Position numbers and translations under genes: made by a program. Of a stretch of DNA of 64,000 nt, positions 61,601 to 64,000 are shown in pieces. The stretch is from Okapia johnstoni (Eukaryota; Chordata; Mammalia; Artiodactyla; Giraffidae). The notes beneath the pieces were generated by a model that saw only the letters and a program-made list of their open reading frames with translations, searched no databases and was not told the DNA's origin. Numbering within the stretch: position 1 is the stretch's first letter; each line of letters starts with the position of its first letter. The DNA is taken from the NCBI GenBank assembly GCA_024291935.2, contig CM044306.1:5900501-5964500 (forward strand), written 5' to 3'.

Positions 61601-64000
61601 TGCGGGGCCGCCACCTGGAGGAGACGGTGCCGCGGCGCATCAGCTCGGAGCAGCAGCGCGAGGCGCTCGGCCTGCTCTGCCGCGTGCACGAGCTGGAGCT
61701 GGAGAACGCGGAGATGCAGTCGCAATCCCTGCTCCGCGACGGCGCGCTCCGCCACCGCCGCGAGGCCCTGCACCGCCTGGAGCAGCGCCGCAGCCTCTGC
61801 GAGGAGATCATCCGCGCCCAGCAGCAGCTCATCCAGGGTAGGGCCCCCGCCCCGCGCGTCCGAGGGCCCGAGGGCCCGAGGGCGCCAGCTGAGCCCTGCC
61901 TCTCCGCTCCCCCACCGCAGACTGCAACCTGGCAGTCCCGCAGCACCTGAAGGAGCTGTACGAAGTGTACCTGCGGGAGCAGGAGGAGGGCAACCTGGAG
62001 CGCGCCACCATGATGGACCGCCTAGCCTCCAGGGCTCTGCAGGTGGGCGCCCGGCCGGACCTTGCGCACATGTGCTAGGGGTGGGGCTGATGCCCAAGGC
62101 GGTGCCTGCCCACAACTGGGGCGGCCTCGGACCGGGCTGGCTGGTCCCCAGAAAGCTGACTCCTCCTTCTACTTCTTATCCGACCCAAAGCCTTGCCAAG
62201 CTCCCATTCCTTGGTGTTCTTCTCCAGCACTGGTCCCCATCAAGAGTCCTGAGGATCAGGGTTGGCAATCTGAGATATCACTAAGGGCCCCAGATGCTCT
62301 CCCAGGAGACCAGGCCACCAGGCGGTGCCATTGGGGATGCCTTGCAGACCACGGCTAGCCCCTGGGGACTCAGAACACAAGCCCCCTGTCTTCTGGGGCT
62401 CCCAGCCCAGATTACAGCGCCATCCCCCCCTGCCCCAACACTCTGTGTGCCTGTGTCACCCAGGCTGTTTACTCAGTCCAAGACCAATTCTTCTGACTCC
62501 CCTCTCCCTCCTTTCCCCTCCCCAGGACAGCGCCTTGCCCAGGATTAGCCCCCCAGGAACCGTGCCGACCCCGGAGGAGTCTGACCTAGAGAGCATCAAG
62601 ATGCCGAACTCTGAGTCCCCGCACCAGCACAAAACCTTCCTCCCTCTGCTCAGCACCGAGGGGTGAGCCCGAGGACCACTTCCAGCCATCCAGCCTGCCT
62701 GAGCCACCAGGCAGTGATCTCAGAGATGCCAGCCCAGACCTGGCTTCCCAGGGAGGATGGAGCAGGAACAAAAGGGGGGAGGTGGCACAGGTCTGGAGCC
62801 AGGACTTGGGGTCCTCGTTCCCATAATGCAACAGTTCTCAGGAGGGGTGGGGGTGGGACCCCCATGGTACCAGCCTGGTCAACAGCTGCCCGTCCTCCTC
62901 TGCCAACCTCAGTGAAGCCAACCACGTGTTCAAGGCCAGCTCCCGGGCCTGGCAAGCAAAGGGCTCCTCTGTGCCCACCCCACCCCCTATCCTGGCCGGC
63001 AGCCTGGTGACACAGGAGGTGAGCAGTGGGCCCCATGGGCCCCACGGGCTCCCCTGATGTGGGTGGGAGTACCCCAGGGGGGACACCCAGTGGTTAGGAT
63101 GGAACTTTTCCAAAACAGCCCTCTGAGGATGTAGGGCCCCTACTGGGTCCAATGGCTTCTCTTCCCAACCCATTCATCTCACAGGCCACCACTCAGGTCG
63201 GTCTGAACGGCCAGATCAACTCCTCCCCTGAAAGCATCGAGAATCTGTCGGAGCTCCCCTTGTCCCGAAAAGGTGTGTCCCCTGCTTCCCTCAACCCCCC
63301 CATCAGCCTGAGCCTGCCATCATCTCAACAGCTCAGAGCACCCAGCCCGAAGCCCCTTCCTTCCCTCTCCGCTGCTGACACACCCAGGCATCATTCTAGA
63401 AAGAGAGGCACCAGTACCCAGAAACCACCTGCTCTGTCCACACAGAGCAGGGGACACAATCGGAAACCAGAATGGGGAACACATGGCACTTGGGATCACG
63501 CCCCACCCCCCACTTCCCACTCGGAAATAATTGTAATAACAAATAGAGTCCGAATCCTCCCTACCCTCTGGCCACAGGCGACCCCCATTATCTCAGCTAA
63601 TCCATCCTCAGAACCTGGGACTTCCCTGGCGGTCCAGTGGTTAAGACTCAGCACTTCCACTGTAGCAGGCAAAGGTTCGATCCCTAGTCAGGGAAGTAAG
63701 ATCCCACATGCTATGTGTCATGGCCAAAAAAAAAATCTTCACAACCCATTGGGGTTAGTTTCACCATCAGTTTACAGATAAAAAGAAGGCTCAGAAACTT
63801 GCCCAAAGTTTCTCAAACAGCAAGCAAGTTGGGGGGAGCTGTGGCAGAGAAAAGGGTGTTGGAGGTGTAGGAGGGGGAGGAAAATGTGGCCTTGATCCCG
63901 GGCTGGGTGCCCCTCTGTCCCGCTGCAGGGAGGAAGGAGGTTGTGACCAACACCAAGAGCATCTCCGTGAAGGCTGCCCGGTGCCGCTCTCAGGCCCTGG
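34563..64000 (+). CDS. KIF19: KIF19: kinesin family member 19 (spliced, 18 coding exons, 3' end outside window)
   Basis: KIF19 is a plus-end-directed kinesin of the kinesin-8 group; mouse KIF19A gathers at ciliary tips and depolymerises microtubules to limit cilium length. The visible coding parts are 34563-34601, 36232-36312, 48404-48514, 49162-49249, 49534-49670, 50913-51038, 51381-51575, 55633-55779, 57431-57553, 59227-59392, 60014-60188, 60310-60508, 61567-61837, 61921-62042, 62526-62662, 62913-63018, 63185-63272 and 63929-64000. All phases agree, giving 794 residues of about 998 in human. The motor domain is about residues 12-350: P-loop GPTGCGKT at 104-111 (split by intron 4), switch I NRTSSRSH at 214-221, switch II DLAGSE at 250-255, and [10 protein letters not shown] in the microtubule-binding region. 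Charged coiled-coil segments span about 355-670, followed by a Pro/Ser-rich tail. All catalytic motifs are intact. Odd points are a GC-AG intron 6 and a 12 kb intron 2. Confidence 0.97.
34602..36231 (+). other. KIF19: KIF19 intron 1
   Basis: This 1.6 kb intron is mostly single-copy in appearance. I saw no clear SINE or LINE and no coding exon in it. Confidence 0.6.
36232..36312 (+). CDS. KIF19: KIF19 exon 2
   Basis: The acceptor ccctcccag ends at 36231 and the donor gtacgt starts at 36313. The exon codes residues 14-40, [20 protein letters not shown] to DEQ, the first motor strand with the kinesin VRVRP-type motif. Confidence 0.97.
36735..37110. mobile_element. Old mammalian interspersed repeat, family not settled
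   Basis: Phrases such as 'gggagggcttccctgagaaa' and 'cttgcatgtgcaaaggccct' recur widely in mammalian genomes. I did not settle the family. Confidence 0.4.
37235..37465 (-). mobile_element. tRNA-derived SINE, long form
   Basis: Reverse copy, 'gggtcttagttgtggtgtgt' to 'ggaccagcaaggaagtccc'. Confidence 0.88.
38075..38255. mobile_element. MIR SINE remnant
   Basis: 'ccatctaccagctgtgtggc', 'tcctctgtaactggggacag' and 'tacgcagcaggcatttaata' follow the MIR order. Confidence 0.7.
38256..38486 (+). mobile_element. Bov-tA SINE with 9-bp target duplication
   Basis: The element at 38265-38477 is flanked by tcatctact at 38256-38264 and 38478-38486. It inserted at the edge of the MIR. Confidence 0.93.
39470..39556 (+). 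mobile_element. tRNA-derived SINE (CHR type), short
   Basis: Forward copy, 'gagttccctggcaggccggt' to 'cggggaattaagat' plus an A-run. The tail part is deleted. Confidence 0.8.
39715..39832 (+). mobile_element. tRNA-derived SINE (CHR type)
   Basis: Forward copy, 'gggacttctctggcggtcca' to 'catgcctcgaggccaaaaaa'. Confidence 0.88.
40733..40945 (+). mobile_element. Bov-tA SINE
   Basis: Forward copy, 'agggcttcccaggtggcact' to 'gtctgacgcaaccgaaacgg'. Confidence 0.92.
41900..42170 (-). mobile_element. Old L1 3' UTR-type fragment
   Basis: 'tctcactgagcataatgttt', 'tggatggtgttccatgctac' and 'ctgatggacatttgggttga' are typical antisense L1 phrases. Confidence 0.65.
42230..42405 (-). mobile_element. Bov-tA SINE
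   Basis: Reverse copy, 'ttgtgctcagccatcgctga' to 'tatcactgagccacaaggg', with an internal deletion. Confidence 0.88.
42912..43920 (-). mobile_element. BovB (RTE) LINE, 3' kilobase, antisense to KIF19
   Basis: The element begins at the (CAGTT)n-like 3' end near 42912 and runs into the reverse-transcriptase region. Open fragments on the minus strand at 43330-43668 and 43644-44000 carry BovB text ([38 protein letters not shown]) in shifted frames, so the copy is dead. Confidence 0.93.
44225..44410 (+). mobile_element. MER20 DNA transposon remnant
   Basis: 'gtgattttgctccccagggg' to 'cgccaagactgcgaaaccct' gives both MER20 ends in KIF19 intron 2. Confidence 0.75.
45068..45390 (-). mobile_element. 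BovB LINE 3' fragment
   Basis: The antisense open stretch at 45077-45289 reads [20 protein letters not shown] to [12 protein letters not shown]. It is strongly 5'-truncated. Confidence 0.92.
45845..45960 (+). mobile_element. tRNA-derived SINE (CHR type)
   Basis: Forward copy, 'acctccctggtggtctagtg' to 'cgaggtgtggccagaaaaaa'. A 'cattccttggg' repeat on both sides (near 45830 and 45959) is its target duplication. Confidence 0.9.
46298..46425 (+). mobile_element. tRNA-derived SINE (CHR type)
   Basis: Forward copy, 'gggacttccctggtggtaca' to 'cgtggcatgccagaaatttt'. Confidence 0.9.
46437..46655 (+). mobile_element. Bov-tA SINE
   Basis: Forward copy directly after the previous SINE, 'aaggacttcctggtggctca' to 'gttagcaactaaaccgccaa'. 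Confidence 0.92.
48404..48514 (+). CDS. KIF19: KIF19 exon 3
   Basis: The acceptor cctttgcag ends at 48403 and the donor gtgaag starts at 48515. The exon codes residues 41-77, [15 protein letters not shown] to ...VAFDFTATQ. It is 111 nt, phase 0. Confidence 0.97.
49162..49249 (+). CDS. KIF19: KIF19 exon 4
   Basis: The acceptor ccctgcag ends at 49161 and the donor gtgagg starts at 49250. The exon codes residues 78-106 plus one base: [20 protein letters not shown] to YGPT, the first half of the P-loop. Confidence 0.97.
49534..49670 (+). CDS. KIF19: KIF19 exon 5
   Basis: The acceptor gccccag ends at 49533 and the donor gtgagc starts at 49671. The exon completes the P-loop (GCGKT) and codes residues 107-152 to ...VSMSYLE. 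Confidence 0.97.
49805..49950 (+). mobile_element. MIR SINE remnant
   Basis: 'agagaggctcagagaggtta', 'gaggtcacacagtaagtgag' and 'gggctttaaagccgagccct' are the MIR core in order. It lies in KIF19 intron 5. Confidence 0.8.
50010..50210 (+). mobile_element. Bov-tA SINE
   Basis: Forward copy, 'tgggcttcctggtggctcac' to 'gagtcggacatgaccgagcc'. Confidence 0.92.
50913..51038 (+). CDS. KIF19: KIF19 exon 6, followed by a GC donor
   Basis: The acceptor cccatcag ends at 50912. The exon codes residues 153-194, [19 protein letters not shown] to ...STINAKE. The frame-consistent donor is GAG|gcgagt at 51039, so intron 6 is GC-AG. Nearby GT sites would break the frame. Confidence 0.95.
51381..51575 (+). CDS. 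KIF19: KIF19 exon 7 (switch I and switch II)
   Basis: The acceptor ccacccag ends at 51380 and the donor gtgagg starts at 51576. The exon codes residues 195-259 with NRTSSRSH (214-221) and DLAGSE (250-255), the two nucleotide-sensing switches. It is 195 nt, phase 0. Confidence 0.97.
52450..52655 (-). mobile_element. tRNA-derived SINE, long form
   Basis: Reverse copy, 'gggtcttagttgtggcacac' to 'cctggactgccagggggttc', just 3' of the large BovB. Confidence 0.87.
52690..54965 (-). mobile_element. BovB (RTE) LINE, about 2.3 kb, longest copy in the window
   Basis: Antisense to KIF19 in intron 7. Minus-strand open stretches at 54663-55013 (endonuclease-like, [15 protein letters not shown] and GSDHQLL), 53711-54670, 53316-53741 and 52699-53349 cover the end of the endonuclease domain, the reverse transcriptase and the C-terminus. 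The catalytic YADD is at 53454-53465. The reading frame shifts between fragments and the 5' end is missing, so the copy cannot move by itself. BovB is known as a horizontally transferred element in ruminants. Confidence 0.95.
55225..55445 (-). mobile_element. Bov-tA SINE
   Basis: Reverse copy, 'catgcatgctcagttgcttc' to 'taccattagcgcccaac', in KIF19 intron 7. Confidence 0.92.
55633..55779 (+). CDS. KIF19: KIF19 exon 8
   Basis: The acceptor ccccccag ends at 55632 and the donor gtacca starts at 55780. The exon codes residues 260-308, [20 protein letters not shown] and [11 protein letters not shown], the microtubule-binding helix region of kinesins. Confidence 0.97.
56002..56215 (+). mobile_element. 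Bov-tA SINE
   Basis: Forward copy with an unusual A-run inside the tRNA-derived head ('gtgggtaaaaaaaaaaaaat'). Confidence 0.9.
56440..56575 (-). mobile_element. tRNA-derived SINE (CHR type)
   Basis: Reverse copy with 'ttcccgaccagggattgaac' and 'ctggatggccagggaattc'. Confidence 0.85.
56605..56705. mobile_element. MIR SINE remnant
   Basis: 'tttgcagaccaggaaaccga' and 'gagaggctaagtaacctcaa' belong to the MIR core. Confidence 0.7.
57431..57553 (+). CDS. KIF19: KIF19 exon 9
   Basis: The acceptor cgtccag ends at 57430 and the donor gtgaga starts at 57554. The exon codes residues 309-349, [19 protein letters not shown] to ...AKNIKTR, the end of the motor core. Confidence 0.97.
57738..58008 (-). 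mobile_element. tRNA-derived SINE, long form
   Basis: Reverse copy, 'ctttatttggccgtggtcag' to 'cggaccaccagggaagtcc', in KIF19 intron 9. Confidence 0.88.
58125..58350. mobile_element. MIR SINE remnant
   Basis: 'ttactgagcacttattctgg', 'catgaggcaggcgttattcc' and 'gaggaaagtgaggctgaagg' follow the MIR order. Confidence 0.8.
58948..59125 (+). mobile_element. Bov-tA SINE, 3'-truncated
   Basis: Forward copy, 'cagggcttccctgtagctca' to 'cacagtccatggggtcgga', ending about 100 bases before KIF19 exon 10. Confidence 0.9.
59227..59392 (+). CDS. KIF19: KIF19 exon 10
   Basis: The acceptor tccccag ends at 59226 and the donor gtgcgt starts at 59393. The exon codes residues 350-404, [20 protein letters not shown] to ...IRHIQ, the neck and start of the coiled coil. 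The stretch around residues 380-396 differs from human. Confidence 0.95.
60014..60188 (+). CDS. KIF19: KIF19 exon 11
   Basis: The acceptor atgggcag ends at 60013 and the donor gtaagc starts at 60189. The exon codes residues 405-462, [20 protein letters not shown] to ...RHLLTIA, a helical coiled-coil segment. Confidence 0.96.
60310..60508 (+). CDS. KIF19: KIF19 exon 12
   Basis: The acceptor gcggcag ends at 60309 and the donor gtgcct starts at 60509. The exon codes residues 463-529: [16 protein letters not shown], an acidic [12 protein letters not shown] patch, and KKLRKQK. Confidence 0.96.
60642..60830 (+). mobile_element. Bov-tA SINE
   Basis: Forward copy in KIF19 intron 12, 'gggcttgcctggtggctcag' to 'cacaactgagggactaacac'. 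Confidence 0.92.
60841..60932 (-). mobile_element. Bov-A/BovB 3' fragment, inverted next to Bov-tA
   Basis: Reverse 'gtacttagtcgctcagttgg' to 'ttctccaggcaaga'. With the element at 60642 it forms a close inverted pair able to fold in RNA. Confidence 0.88.
61165..61330 (+). mobile_element. Bov-tA SINE with internal deletion
   Basis: Forward copy, 'attccctggtagctcagact' then directly 'gaggttcgatccctgggtcg', ending 'gacaggactgagcggcttc'. The middle of the tRNA-derived head is lost. Confidence 0.88.
61567..61837 (+). CDS. KIF19: KIF19 exon 13
   Basis: The acceptor ctccccag ends at 61566 and the donor gtaggg starts at 61838. The exon codes residues 530-619, [19 protein letters not shown] to ...QQQLIQ, a long Arg/Glu-rich coiled coil. 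It is very GC-rich, with several antisense open frames. Confidence 0.96.
61921..62042 (+). CDS. KIF19: KIF19 exon 14
   Basis: The acceptor caccgcag ends at 61920 and the donor gtgggc starts at 62043. The exon codes residues 620-660, [20 protein letters not shown] to ...ASRALQ. Intron 13 before it is only 83 bases. Confidence 0.96.
62526..62662 (+). CDS. KIF19: KIF19 exon 15
   Basis: The acceptor cccccag-type site ends at 62525 and the donor gtgagc starts at 62663. The exon codes residues 661-705, [20 protein letters not shown] to ...LLSTE, the start of the Pro/Ser-rich tail. Confidence 0.93.
62913..63018 (+). CDS. KIF19: KIF19 exon 16
   Basis: The acceptor aacctcag ends at 62912 and the donor gtgagc starts at 63019. 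The exon codes residues 706-741, [19 protein letters not shown] to ...GSLVTQE, closely like human KIF19. Confidence 0.94.
63185..63272 (+). CDS. KIF19: KIF19 exon 17
   Basis: The acceptor tctcacag ends at 63184 and the donor gtgtgt starts at 63273. The exon codes residues 742-770, [20 protein letters not shown] to ...LSRK. It ends in phase 1. Confidence 0.93.
63612..63737 (+). mobile_element. tRNA-derived SINE (CHR type)
   Basis: Forward copy in KIF19 intron 17, 'gggacttccctggcggtcca' to 'gtcatggcc' plus an A-run. Confidence 0.9.
63929..64000 (+). CDS. KIF19: KIF19 exon 18 (partial, cut by the window edge)
   Basis: The acceptor cgctgcag ends at 63928. The frame reads [20 protein letters not shown] to ...SQAL, matching the human RKE...VKAARRRSRAL segment. 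The C-terminal 200 or so residues lie beyond base 64000. Confidence 0.92.

Noticed and set aside
61333..61950. 205-codon continuous frame
   Set aside because: It is KIF19 exon 13 extended into introns 12 and 13. The acceptor at 61566 and donor at 61838 define the true exon.

Overview
The window is nuclear DNA of a ruminant, probably a bovid such as cattle, sheep, goat or a relative. The evidence is dozens of Bov-tA, Bov-A2 and tRNA-derived artiodactyl SINEs and several BovB (RTE-class) LINE copies, together with spliced vertebrate genes that have GT-AG introns. The species cannot be fixed from the sequence. Gene content and order match the human 17q25 segment DNAI2-KIF19, which corresponds to cattle chromosome 19.

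Two genes lie head to tail on the + strand. DNAI2 (about 400 to 29.6-30.1 kb) encodes dynein axonemal intermediate chain 2 of the outer dynein arm. I could trace a non-coding first exon and twelve coding exons, with phases that join into an uninterrupted product of about 616 residues (about 634 if a further exon at 29702 is used). Its promoter holds a near-perfect RFX X-box at 378-390, followed after 2 bases by a forkhead-like core. KIF19 (about 34.1 kb to beyond 64 kb) encodes the kinesin-8-like ciliary-tip motor. Eighteen coding exons are visible, about 794 of roughly 1000 residues, and the gene runs off the right edge. Its first exon lies in a CpG island at about 34.09-34.57 kb.

Layout: 1-330, 5' flank with an old MIR; 310-475, DNAI2 promoter and exon 1; 4.6-29.6 kb, DNAI2 coding exons; 29.8-34.1 kb, intergenic with a SINE-interrupted MER20 and other SINEs; 34.1-34.6 kb, KIF19 CpG island and exon 1; 36.2 kb, exon 2; 36.3-48.4 kb, a 12 kb intron with a BovB LINE and many SINEs; 48.4-51.6 kb, motor exons 3-7; 51.6-55.6 kb, an intron holding the longest BovB LINE (antisense); 55.6-64 kb, exons 8-18 (end of the motor, coiled coil, start of the tail).

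Both genes act in motile cilia: DNAI2 in the arm that powers beating, KIF19 in control of cilium length at the tip. No operon, CRISPR array, prokaryotic element or new biological system is present. The items most worth checking are the X-box plus forkhead promoter, a GC-AG intron in KIF19, a weak conserved donor in DNAI2 intron 10, uncertainty at the DNAI2 3' end, and two same-orientation BovB copies flanking KIF19 motor exons 3-7.
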